Positions 35,411-45,800 of a stretch of 64,000 bases of DNA are shown here, one piece after another. Source of the DNA: Dicyema japonicum (taxonomy: Eukaryota; Dicyemida; Rhombozoa; Dicyemidae); assembly GCA_011109175.1 (NCBI GenBank), contig RDEW01000018.1, positions 16,895 to 80,894 of the forward strand. Direction: 5' to 3'. How positions within the stretch are numbered: position 1 is the stretch's first letter; every line of letters starts with the position of its first letter. The notes below the pieces were generated by a model that saw only the letters and a program-made list of their open reading frames with translations, had not been told where the DNA came from and did not search any database. Position numbers and translations under genes: made by a program.

Positions 35411-36622
35411 CAGTAAACCCTCATTAATCCGAACAAAAAAATTGGATGCCTTTCGGATTGTGAAGGTATTGGCAAAAATTCTAAATCGGTCTCCATTTTC
35501 AGCATCAATAATTTCATAGTCGACATTATAATCTTCACAAACAAGGATGATAATTTCATTCTCGTCGATCGTTTCTGTACGAGTTATTTCTTCCTCATTA
35601 GCAAGTTCTCCCAGTTCTTTTTTGTACACATCCAGAACAGGATCATGCATAATATCTTATTAGCAAATGAATCAAGAAATTTTATTGTCCCTGTTTTTTT
35701 TTTGAAAAATTGTTATTGTGTCTTCTTTTACTTATTCCATGCGTGAGATACCATTATGATGACCATCCGTAAACTCACCAAAAAATTATTTTCCAATCAA
35801 GGGCATATAATCCAAATAAGCCTTTTTCTATAATAATTTCTTAAATTTCTTGATTATTCGTGCATCCATTGGTTGAAAATGAGCAGTTGTGTTTTTGGAA
35901 AGAATAAAATTTCAATGTTTTCAAAAAAAATTCGGTTAAAACGTGGCTTGGAGCATTACTAATCAGTAAAATGAACTTTTTTTCGTAACATTTTAATTAA
36001 TCACTAAGATAACTGATAATTACTAGAAAAATATACAGATAAAGAAATTGCCCCCAGAGCACTCGAGTCTATCATAGAAGCAACTGGAGGCAATTTCAGA
36101 AGAGGAAAGGAAAAAGACCCCCGTCCGTATAGAAAATGCGTGGGATCACGGTCGGAGGCATCGAGAAAAAATGACCCGATTATTGAGAGATGCCGGGATC
36201 ACCTGAATATTAGTTATTGGTTAAGACGGTGTTTCCCTTTGGCTTAAATAATAATAATAAAAAAGATAACTATGAAATTAGTTGTCACCCTAGCTCTTTT
36301 ATTTGCATAGAACAATATTTTTCAAATCAAAATCTTTTAAACAATCTTAATTTTTTTTACTATGCCCAATAACAAAAGGTTTAATATTTATTGTTTCCAA
36401 TTGCATTAGCACAAAGAGCTATAGTGATCCGCACTTTTGATTGCTTTATGTCTTTTCCATCTTTGAAGAAACATTCCAATAGGGAAAGATTGAGAGTCCA
36501 GTTCATCCATGTTTAGCAATACGCAGGGTCCACTTTTTATAACTTATCAATCATATTTTGTCTATTCAAATTAATTTCATCTTGTGTTAAGCTATTAAAG
36601 TTGGATTAATGGGGGTTTACTG
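35411..36622 (-). mobile_element. Tigger/pogo DNA transposon with TIRs, internally deleted, LINE nested inside
   Basis: Ends are inverted repeats: left cagtaaaccctcattaatcc, right (complement) cagtaaacccccattaatcc, one mismatch in 20. Each end is flanked by TA (35409-35410, 36623-36624), the Tc1/mariner-pogo target duplication. On minus, 36500-36290 reads RITIALCANAIGNNKY and, in a shifted frame, VIGHSKK, and 35990-35750 reads ISNAPSHVL...FFP.NTTAHFQPMDARIIKKFK, both standard DDE_1 (Tigger) transposase segments. The C-terminal frame 35650-35411 ends in the TIR. The N-terminal HTH domain is missing, and a LINE end is inserted at 36014-36261. Non-autonomous. Confidence 0.85.
36014..36261 (+). 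mobile_element. LINE 3' end nested in the pogo element
   Basis: About 248 bp ending in a (TAA)n run (taaataataataataa), flanked by a 9-bp direct repeat aagataact at 36005-36013 and 36262-36270. It splits the pogo transposase frame, whose two halves read on across it. No coding sequence was recognised in it; the tail gives plus orientation. Confidence 0.7.
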
Positions 36623-36960
36623 TAATTGATTTTTCTATCACAGGTTTTCATAATTCTAATCAGATTCAATGATCCTCTTTATTGTGCTAACATATGGTTC
36701 AATGCTCTTAAGTTAAGTCATCTTAGCTCACATATCGTTTGATCATCGTTCAGAGGACACGTACGTTTAGGGAGTCAAGATTGAAAGTAACCTTACTGCC
36801 GGTGGTGATAGACTCAATAACTTTTTTATTACCATTTTCGACTACCTACCTCTGCGAGTTCGGTTTTTCATTATATTCCTCAGCATAAACAAGGAAGGGA
36901 ATAAGCTTGAAGCTTCCTCAGACATAAGATTGCAACTATCCACAGTGACCCCGGATATTA

Positions 36961-37003
36961 TGTCACATGGGCGGCGCGTAACGCATGGGCAGCCTGTTAC
37001 ATT
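36961..37003 (+). repeat. Left terminal inverted repeat of integrase transposon
   Basis: 43 bp beginning tgtcacatgggc and ending atgggcagcctgttacatt. Compared with the right end (38901-38859, complement) the first 12 and last 19 positions are identical; about 6 of the central 12 differ. It is preceded by TATTA (36956-36960). Confidence 0.9.
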
Positions 37004-37041
37004 TTTTCGACCTTGAAAAGGTCTTTTGATTATCCGACATT

Positions 37042-37146
37042 ATTATTATTATTACCCACAGGATCACTGGGTCAAAAAGAAAGAAATAAAAGTTCTCATC
37101 TAACTAAGTGATCCCAGACCGACAAAGGTGAAGATGAGTCTCATTG
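37042..37146 (-). mobile_element. 105-bp LINE 3' end nested in the integrase transposon
   Basis: Flanked by a perfect 14-bp direct repeat gattatccgacatt (37028-37041 and 37147-37160). Read on minus it ends in gggtaataataataat, a (TAA)n tail preceded by the same sequence (cccagtgatcctg) seen at 18.93 kb. A severely 5'-truncated LINE copy. Confidence 0.85.
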
Positions 37147-37276
37147 GATTATCCGACATTTAATTTTATATATCCGATTTATATCGTGATTTAATCCTGT
37201 TAAATTAGTTTTTTATTCATAAATGTTATGATTATAAAGATTTTATTTTTTATAGCGGTAAACCTAGATTTCTAGC

Positions 37277-38394
37277 GTGATTTATAGCATGGAAGATTAT
37301 TTTGTTGCAATGGCTTCTTACAAGGGTTTTGTGAAAGATTGCGTTGAATATCAAACTTTAAAAGATGCTTTGCATGATAAATTTCCCGAAAATCTTCCGA
37401 GGCACCGAAAATATAGGCTTGTAAAGAAGATAGAGAATTTTTTATTATCAATGACAGGTATTGTAAATTTGTAATAAATTTAGACTTTATCTTAAATCAA
37501 GTGATCCCAAGTTAGTCATATCCCTCGATAATGAAACCGAAATGGAGCTTGTGGCGAAATCACTACATGAGTTTTCACACGGAGGAGTAAATAAAATTGA
37601 ATATGAATGTCGACAAAGATATTTCACTGTCAAGAATGAGATTGTAGAAAAGTCATTCGAAATTGTGAAGTTTGCAAATTTTCGCGTCCTTTAAAAGTTC
37701 AAGATTTCTTTTAATTGTAGATTGGAGATATAAATCACCATGTGTTCGCTTCTTGTCCAAATGAACGTTTTCAAATAGACATGATAGATCTGAAAAGATT
37801 TTCAACACTAAACGAAAATTTCAAATGGATTTTAACGGTCATTGACATTTATAGTAGGTTGGTTTTTTTTTAATTTATAGATTTGCATTTGCACGACCAC
37901 TCTATAATAAGTCTGGTAAAGAAGTGTGTCAAAATTTAAGATCTTTGTTTCGCCTAAATGGACCATGTAAATTTCTTCAGTCGGACAATGGTTCTGAATT
38001 TAAAAATCAAAAATAACAAAACTTTGCGAAGATTTTAACATTAAGCAAATTCACGGAAGGCCTAACAATCCGAGCACAAGGAATTGTCGAAAGATTTAAT
38101 CAGACGATCACGAGGAAGTTGTCAAAAATGCTGGATAACAGTGAAAAAAAGTGGCTTGATAAATTAGAAAGTGCTGTCTACAGTTACAACATATCGGTCC
38201 ATTCATTTTCTAACGAAAGTCCTTTCGAAAGATATCGAGGAATTAAGGGAATAAATTCAATAATTAATGGTTATACTTATATCAATTATGACTTAGATAA
38301 TTTAAGTGATGAGTGTGCGATTCCAGAACAAATTGACGATTTGGTTAATTGTTCGACTCCAGAATCTATTGAAAATTCACGTAGTTTGATTTAA
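37277..38394 (+). pseudogene. Integrase/transposase of the Ginger-like element
   Basis: Plus strand; rve-type integrase. N-terminal part 37277-37470, then an HHCC zinc segment (LHEFSHGGVNKIEYECRQRY, then NCEVCKFSRPLK), a GT-AG intron of 24 nt (37697-37720), QIDMIDLKRFSTLNENFKWI and LTVIDIYSR, an intron of 23 nt (37858-37880), FAFARPLYNKSG, FLQSDNGSEFKN, then GIVERFNQTITRKLSKML. The three catalytic residues are D (QIDMID), D (QSDNGSEF) and E (GIVERF), the last pair about 35 residues apart as in D,D-35-E integrases. Two frame slips (near 37660 and 38080) and one near 38015 remain. Downstream, 38545-38720 holds a Gypsy-type C-terminal beta domain relic (NMGDK...VRAKKGLWNKSLIATG) with another 28-nt GT-AG interval. 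Confidence 0.8.
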
Positions 38395-38858
38395 AAAATT
38401 TATATCTAGATAATTCCCAGTCAGATAATTTGTGTCCGAATGCGAAGAGATTCAACTTCGAAATTAAATCGATTGAAGAAAATTCAATTATTACAAAGCT
38501 ATGAACAGGAAAATGAATGTTCATAATAGTAAATATACTTTTAACATGGGAGATAAAGTATGAATCAAAAACATTAAATAAATAGGTTCGGGCTAAAAAA
38601 GGACTTTGGAACAAATCCCTCATTGCGACTGGATAAGTTTGAGTCGTCTCAGTATTATCCAGTTGCAGAAATAATTAATATTTTATCGAATAATCGCGTG
38701 GAGGTAGTTTTAAATAGTTTAATTTGATAGATAAAAAATTCGAAAGGAGAAATGTCGACTGTATTAATGAGTAGACTAAAAAAAGTTACTTAAATTAATT
38801 TTTTTTGTGGTTAATAAATCATTTATAAAATTAATGAAGTTAATCTTGGTTCAAGGTT

Positions 38859-38901
38859 AATGTAACAGGCTGCCCATAGGTAACGCTTGGCCCATGTGAC
38901 A
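38859..38901 (-). repeat. Right terminal inverted repeat of integrase transposon
   Basis: Inverse complement of 36961-37003, with mismatches only in the central 12 bp; followed by TATTA at 38902-38906. Confidence 0.9.
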
Positions 38902-38951
38902 TATTAAAGGTTTCTGCAAGCAAAAAAGCAGCTACATCTTTCACATTAATT

Positions 38952-40686
38952 CAAATCAAATCAAATTTATTCCAAAGTATGTAAGGAGTTAATTAAAGGG
39001 ATTTTAATCGTGTCCGCCTTTGCGGCCTGGACACTTCACACGTATCCCATCTCCATTGTAGTCGTCCATTTAGTGCGCATTGAAAAGCTGGTTACCCAAC
39101 CTTACTTCGATATCTATTTTTACCGGCCTGACAAGGCTATTCTCTTCCTCGGAGAGGCTTTCATGTAATTTCCTCACCAGAGATATTTTATCGCCGCTCG
39201 CCTTGTTTTCTCCAGGCGAGCGAGAATCCTTTCTCTCGAGGGAGTATAAAACCATCCCTCGCATCCGTATATCAGTCTTGGGAGACACACAATTCGGAAG
39301 ATATAGAGCATTGTATAGGCATCCAACATTAGTTTTCTGGAGCAGAACATCGCTTGACGGCCTTCTTCCTCCGCTTATCGATGTCCTTCCGATATGATAC
39401 TCTTCCATCCACTGCAATCCCCAGGTATTTCAGGCTAAGACTGTAGGTATCCGTAGCGTATAGGACTCTCTCTGGTGACGACCCAGCCTGTAAATTCGCA
39501 AGTAACTGGATTTTTCTGTGGATTAAATCATCCCTCTCCTATCGCACCAAGCCTGAACTCTGTCGAGAAAAGCCCCGATTCTCGTCGCTCAGAGATGTAT
39601 GCCTTCAGAGATGAGTCTAGGATTAAGATGTCATCCGTATATATCATCAGCTTGGTCCTAATATCTTGTGGAGAAGAAAAGTCTTCAATAAATGTGTTGA
39701 ATAATAGAGGGCTTAGAATAGACCACTACGGCACTCCTCTTTTATACAATATATCTTCGGAATATCTTCCACCACGTTTGCCAGTCAACAGGTTCTTCAG
39801 CCATAGGAACATTTGTCTTGAAATTTTTGATCAAAACAATTGACAGAATAAGGCCTCGTGCACATAAGCCTTAGAGATGTCAGGCAGACAAGGGCTCAAC
39901 TGGCTCCTCTTCTCAAAAGCATTTGCAATCTCATAGTTTAGAGAGTAAATGCAATTTCCGCACGATCTCCCTGGCCGAAAACCCATTGGTAACACTGTAG
40001 AAAATTAATCTTTTCTATATATTGATTCAATTTCTTGAAAATAATCCGTTCCATAATCTTCGATGTAGAACAGATAAGGCTTATAGGCCTATAACTAAGA
40101 GGATCTTTCCTCGACTTTCCAGGTTTAGGGATCATTTTACAATTGAGTGCTTCCATAGTGAAGGGGAATGTCCGAGCTTGAAACTTGCGTTATACATCTT
40201 TTGTAGAACAGATAGAAATTCGGATCCTTCTTTAAACATAGTCATCGGAATGCTATCAAATCCAGGAGCCTTGTTTTTGCACTCCCGTATAGCAGTCTTG
40301 ACTTCTGCCAAGGTGATTTCCTCTACCATACTATTCAGATCGTCTATGGAGTAATCCATAGAGCTAGATATATCTTCTGAGAATTTTTCAGATATAATAC
40401 TGACTGGGTTCTACTCCCTGTATGTTTTCTAATTGTTTCCTGAATACTGACGGTACTCTGTCCAGGGGAATTGTTCTTCATCTTGATCCGCCAGTACAAT
40501 GTTCTTTGCTCTCAAATTTTTGTTGGTCAGTCTGGAGTACAATTTCCAGAAGCAAGGATCTTCCGGTGCACTTTCGAGGCTGCTTTCCTAACTTGGTTTT
40601 CGGAATACAACTTCCAGGCTCTTTGTATAACTTTTTGGATAGCATCGATATTATTTTTCAAAGTTATCCTGTCCCACATGTCCACT
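38952..40686 (-). mobile_element. LINE, 5'-truncated, with 13-bp target duplication
   Basis: Minus strand, 1.73 kb, flanked by tttcacattaatt at 38939-38951 and 40687-40699. RT motifs: EVKTAIRECKNKAPGFDSIP and YNASFKLGHSPSLWKHSIVK (40359-40132), MIPKPGKSRKDPLSYRPISL and STSKIMERIIFKKL (40156-39938), motif B as VPQWSILSPLLFNTFIEDF near 39745-39690, motif C as MIYTDDILIL near 39640, then SLKYLGIAVDGRVSYRKDID near 39440-39390 and a C-terminal domain to 39070. The 3' end repeats aaatttgatttgatttgaa. Q replaced by a stop in motif B (VP.WS) and several frame changes make it inactive. Confidence 0.8.
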
Positions 40687-40699
40687 TTTCACATTAATT

Positions 40700-41020
40700 T
40701 AATTCTGTTGCCTTAATAAATAAAATCAGAAATATAAGATATTATTAATAAAAACAATTAGGGTGCCTCAAATTTTAGAAAATCAGAAAGGTGCCTCACT
40801 TCAAAAAAGTTTTGGAACCACTGTGATAGAGATTTTTTGTGTTCCATAGAGGGGCATCATCACCTCAAACTTAACCAAGATGATCGACATGACAACCATA
40901 ATTCATAGCATTTAATCAATAATTTATAAAAATTAATTTAAATAAAATTATTTGTAAAACAATAAAACTTTATTAAAATTTAAAATTTAAAATACTAAAA
41001 ATTACGACTCACTATGATCT
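40700..41020. other. AT-rich spacer upstream of ALG1
   Basis: No gene recognised. It may include the ALG1 promoter and the missing first part of that gene. Confidence 0.4.
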
Positions 41021-41023
41021 TAC

Positions 41024-42574
41024 ATGCATTCTTATCCTAGTTGTGATAATTTCATCAATTCACGTATATATGATTATTTCTAAGACTTATACTCAAACGA
41101 AGAAAGGAAAAAACTAACCGTAGCAGTCGTTGTTGTCGGGGATATTGGTAGAAGTCCAAGAATGCAGAATCATGCACTGTCATTTCCGAAAATGGTTACA
41201 ACTCAATATATTTGGATTTAATGGTTTTTGACTACTCATTTTAGACTCAAAACCTCCCCAAATTTTTTCTGAAAGGGTCAAAATTGTAAACATTAAAAAT
41301 ATCCCACGTGTTCTCAATGTTAGGAATTCAGTTCTTCTTTATGCTATTAAATTTATTTGGCTTCATTTAAGCTTATTTATTTCAATGTTTATTAATTTAA
41401 ACCATAATTTAATAATTGTCCAAGTAATTTAATTTTAATATTTCTATAACCCACCAAGTATCCCTTCCCTTCTTGTGGTCCTCTTAATTTCTATAATAAA
41501 CGGGGCTCCTATTATTGTTGACTGGCACAACTACGGACACACGATTCTGGCATGTAACAATAACAACCACTTACTTTTTGAATTTTATCGAATGTGCAAA
41601 TTATTTATATTTTAGGTATGAACGGGTCCTTGGGAGACTGGGTTCTTTGCATTTCTGCGTCAGTAAATCTATGATGGCGGATTTATTTAAAAATTGGGGG
41701 ATTAGGTATGTTCTTTGTTTGATATTAAGTGCTAAAGTGTTGTACGATAGACCTCCAAGTCGATCTTTGAAGGAATGTTCAATGACAAAAGAGAACATAA
41801 GGACATATTTGGTGCAAAAGTATAAACTATGCGAAAAAATGTGATTTTATTGTTAAATTTTTTTAGTTTATCTCCTAAAACACTTCTTTTGGTTAGTTCT
41901 ACCAGCTGGACAGGTTTTAATAATTGTGATGTAAACAGCTGATGAGGACTTTTCAATTTTACTCAATGCACTTGAAGGTATTAGTCCGTGTGTAACTTAG
42001 ACTATGAGAAGTATTCCGCTAAAAATGATGCATCCGAAGTTTGTTGCATCGTAACTGGTTAATCTGTAAAAATTTACTATGAAGGGAAGGGACCGATGAG
42101 GGAGTTTTATCTCAATTCTGTAGCAAGTCGGGACTTTAAACACGTCACAGTGACCTCAGTCTGGTTGGAAGCTGATGATTACATGCTCATGCTAAGTTAG
42201 ACCGTTAAGGAACTTTCCAGAATCTGCGGATGTGGGAGTATGTCTTCACACGTCCTCATCAGGACTGGATCTACCAATGAAGGTGATTGATATGTTTGCT
42301 GCTGAGTTAATTGTGTTAGCCTATTACTATCCCTGGTTGGTTTTAGTTTGTGTATTATAGTATTGAAGAGTTGGTAGTTCACCAATCGAATGGATTTACC
42401 TTTAAGACATTTCAAGATTTGACTGAGCTTATTATTGTATTAATTATTTGGTGAGTTAAGAACATTTCTTTGGATATTGAGGGGTGTAGAACTAAACTAT
42501 CCTATGGATTTGAATCAGATTGGGAAACTCAGTGGAATAAAATTGTGTTTCCTACTGTTGATTCTATTATATGA
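41024..42574 (+). CDS. ALG1: Chitobiosyldiphosphodolichol beta-mannosyltransferase, about 13 exons
   Basis: ER enzyme that adds the first mannose to dolichol-PP-GlcNAc2 in N-glycan assembly (GT33). Motifs in order: [190 protein letters not shown] introns: 41064-41084, 41224-41244, 41594-41615, 41706-41729, 41841-41866, 41914-41938, 41978-42000, 42058-42084, 42196-42220, 42336-42360, 42437-42460 (21-27 nt). 41424-41447 must also be removed but ends in AT. One base slip lies near 41190. The start is uncertain: the expected N-terminal membrane helix was not found. Confidence 0.9.
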
Positions 42575-42579
42575 TACTA

Positions 42580-42895
42580 TAATATTACTATGAAATTGAT
42601 TATTTTTAGTTGTTACTTTAATAAACAGTTACACGAGAAGGATTAACAAGAGAATTGGATTAAACTCCGCTTAATTAAATAATTTACTCGTTTTACTTTG
42701 GTAGGAAATTACTATTTTTACACGAAGAGACAAATCTTAATAATATTCTTATTATGTTTAGAAGTATTTTATTTTTTAAAAAAAATTACCCCAATTTTTG
42801 TTTGCATATCATACTTTTTGCAAACAAAATCAAAAATTTGAACGTCGTCTTTGTATCTTTTAGAAGATTTTTAAAGCATATAATATTGTTAAATA
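42580..42895. other. AT-rich spacer between ALG1 and the R4-like LINE
   Basis: No gene recognised. Confidence 0.4.
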
Positions 42896-42899
42896 AAGT

Positions 42900-45800
42900 A
42901 AATATGATTAAACATGCAACGTGCTTTCGATTCGGTGGCGTTAAAACTCTCTCGAGTTGGCAAAAATGTTGAAAGGAGAAGGGTCACTTGCGTTACCTGA
43001 CGGTATGAATCTAATTCTTGCCATATCCGAGAGCGTTGTGGCAGATGACCCAAAAGAATGGGCGAGACAGGTAGTCCTGCAGGTACGTAGCAGGCTATCT
43101 CGAATGCCCTGGAATGGTTGGCCATATTTGGCGGAGCTCTGCAGTGGCAGATTCAGTACTGCTATATCTGTGAGTGAACTCAAGAAGATGGCTGTAGGCA
43201 AAGAGGGTACTGGCTTAAAGGGGCGGGGACCAGGTGACCACAACTGTCAAAGAGAGCACGAGCATCAGAGCTGTGATATGTTGCAGCTCAAGCATGTTTA
43301 TGAGGTCTTCGCGTGGAATCTCGCTGCAGCGGCAGATATCCCACTTGAGGACCGTAGATTTACCCGCAAGATTCCTCATTGTAAGGTTAACGGTGTAGTG
43401 TTAACCTCCATCAATAAGGTTGTGGCTTATGCGGTGGAGGCTAAGCCAGTAGGGTCATTGGGTGACATCTCCTTAGTGCTGTATGCATCACAGATCACCT
43501 ATGAGGAATTGACGGACAAGCCCAGACCACCCAGTAAATGGAGGAGCAGATCTGTGCCAAGATTGCTTGGAGACAGACTGAGCTGGAGGCACTGGCTATA
43601 ATAAAGGGGCTAATTAGTAAACTCCGTGTTCCCAAATGGGACCTCAAAGAGTTGAGGAGGGCAAAGGTGGAGTTAGAGGGGGCAATAATGGTGTATAAGA
43701 GGAAACTCTATACACATGAAAGTCGGTGTAAGAGAAGGAGAGAAAATAATCTGTTTGAGTTTAATCGCAGATTGTTTTACCGTCGCCTACACGAAAATGG
43801 CCATAGTATATGTTCCCAGCAGGACGCGGAAATGCTTTTCACATAAGGTAGTATGTGGTAGGCTAAACTACGCAGAGGAAATGCGTGAAATGTCCCGTAC
43901 AGGGCCGCTCCTTTTTTGGCGGAATCTTGCGGAATTTTCGATTTTCGCAAGAAATTTAGGCGATAGTGAGACATCTCCCTGATTGGAAACGACCGGGGTC
44001 GATAAAGTTTATAATTTTTTTATCAAAAGATGCACTTCATTACACGAGTCTATGTGTCGTGTATTACAGAAAAGCATCACTAACCCGGAAACGATTCTTG
44101 ATTGGGCATGCACAGGGACAACTTATTTGATTCCAAAGCTGGACAACCCCCATTCTGTTGCAGATTATCGACCGATAACCTGCATGCCAACCCTGTATAA
44201 GCTGATGACCAAATTGGTGGCTAATGAGGTCAGGAGCTTTGTAGAGCAAATGGGATTCTCTCCGAGAATCAGTTGGGAACTGTGCGAAATTGTCAGGGGG
44301 CAAAAGAGCAGGCTTTGATCAACAAATGCCTTTCTGTGTCTCACGGAAACTCACTTTTGTCTATGTGGGTGGATGTGAAGAAGGCTTACGATTCAGTTGA
44401 TCATTCTTACCTTGTCGAGTGCCTACACAGTCTGTGTATGCCTGTGTGGTTCATCAGCTTTGTAGTGGCTGTGATGAATAGGTGGAGTATTCATCTGAAC
44501 TATAATAGGCACCGGATAGGCGAGGTAAAACTCAAGAGGGGGATCCTTCAGGGGGATAGCATGTCTCCGCTACTCTTTGTTCTCTGTTTGGAGCCATTGA
44601 GTCGCCGCCTCAATGACCGGTTTGAGCAAATACCAGTTCATTGTGAAGGGGTTGTTTCAGTACAAATCACCTTCTTTTTATCGATGACTGAAGATGTATG
44701 CTCGAACAGCCGAGGAGCTCTACTCCATGGGGGTCTGTGCCAGGGAATTCTTTGAGAGTATAGGCTAGATTTGAATTATTCAAAGTCTGCGACTAACACG
44801 CAAGTATGTAGCGAGTTAGTAAGAGTCCTAGAGGAACACGAAGGATATAAGTATCTGGGTGTTACCGAATCTCCAAAGTCCCTTATAATGCCTGAGACAA
44901 AGCGACAAATTACTGAAGGCATCCGTAAAAGAGCAGCGTTATTGTGTAAGACGTCTCTAAATGCAAGGAATTTGTTCCTAGCATTAAATGAGTATGCTGT
45001 CTCGCTGCTAAACTACTACATAGGTGTTGTGGAGTTTGAGCCCAAAGAGTATGATGAGATGGATGTTATGATCCGTGGAGTACTCAGAGAGAACCATGTC
45101 CATGTGCTGGCAGCCAATAAGGAGAGACTATATTTACCCCGTGATAAATTCGGCCGTGGACTGTGTGGAGTAGTCCAACTAAGTGAGCGTATCCTAATGC
45201 GAATGCACGACACCCTGATAGCTGGGTCAAGTGTGTCTGCTAGGAAGCACGCCATAATAACGACCGAGAAAACACGGGCAACCCACCTAGGCACTATCAG
45301 ACCTTTTTTGTCTGCTAAGTATGGTGTTGATGATGGTGGGCTAGTAAATGTGAAGGCGTTGATCGAATTACAATATAATAATTTGATGGAAAAGATCAAC
45401 TTAAAAAGCCTTCATAAGGTCCTCTTCAGAGCATTGGACAACCCACATGTCGACCTTAAGTCGTCGACAATATGGCTAAAATACGGTGACAACTCACCTC
45501 GATCGGGGCGTTGTACACGTATATGCAAGACCGCAATATTTTTTGGGGTCGATCAACAAATACATGTCCCCACTGTAAGTCAAGGAGCATGTCGGTTGAT
45601 CATTTAGCCACTCGATGTGGATCCATGCTCTGCCACGACTATGTGTGGAGGCATAACGAGGTAGTAAGGAGTCTTCATCTTCTACTATGCAATAAGTATG
45701 GTATTCGCCACACCAGAAAGTTGCGGACTCATAAGGTGCAATCTGTAGTAGAGAACACCAGGGTCCAAATTATGGTAGACTGTGTTATCCGTACCTCGGT

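Larger units (their letters stand above)
36961..38901 (+). mobile_element. Integrase-encoding cut-and-paste transposon (Ginger-like)
   Basis: A 1,941-bp element bounded by 43-bp inverted repeats and by the direct repeat TATTA (36956-36960, 38902-38906). It carries a single integrase gene and no reverse transcriptase, protease or gag, so it is not a retroelement despite the Gypsy-like integrase. Ginger1/2 elements have this plan (integrase, TGT... ends, usually 4-bp duplications). Here symmetrical ends give 5 bp; a 4-bp reading needs one end to be one base longer. A LINE scrap sits inside the 5' part. The element is short compared with typical Ginger elements. Confidence 0.85.

Noticed and set aside
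36961-38901. LTR retrotransposon or endogenous retrovirus reading of the integrase locus
   Set aside because: Ends are inverted, not direct, repeats; no RT, protease, gag or primer-binding site is present.
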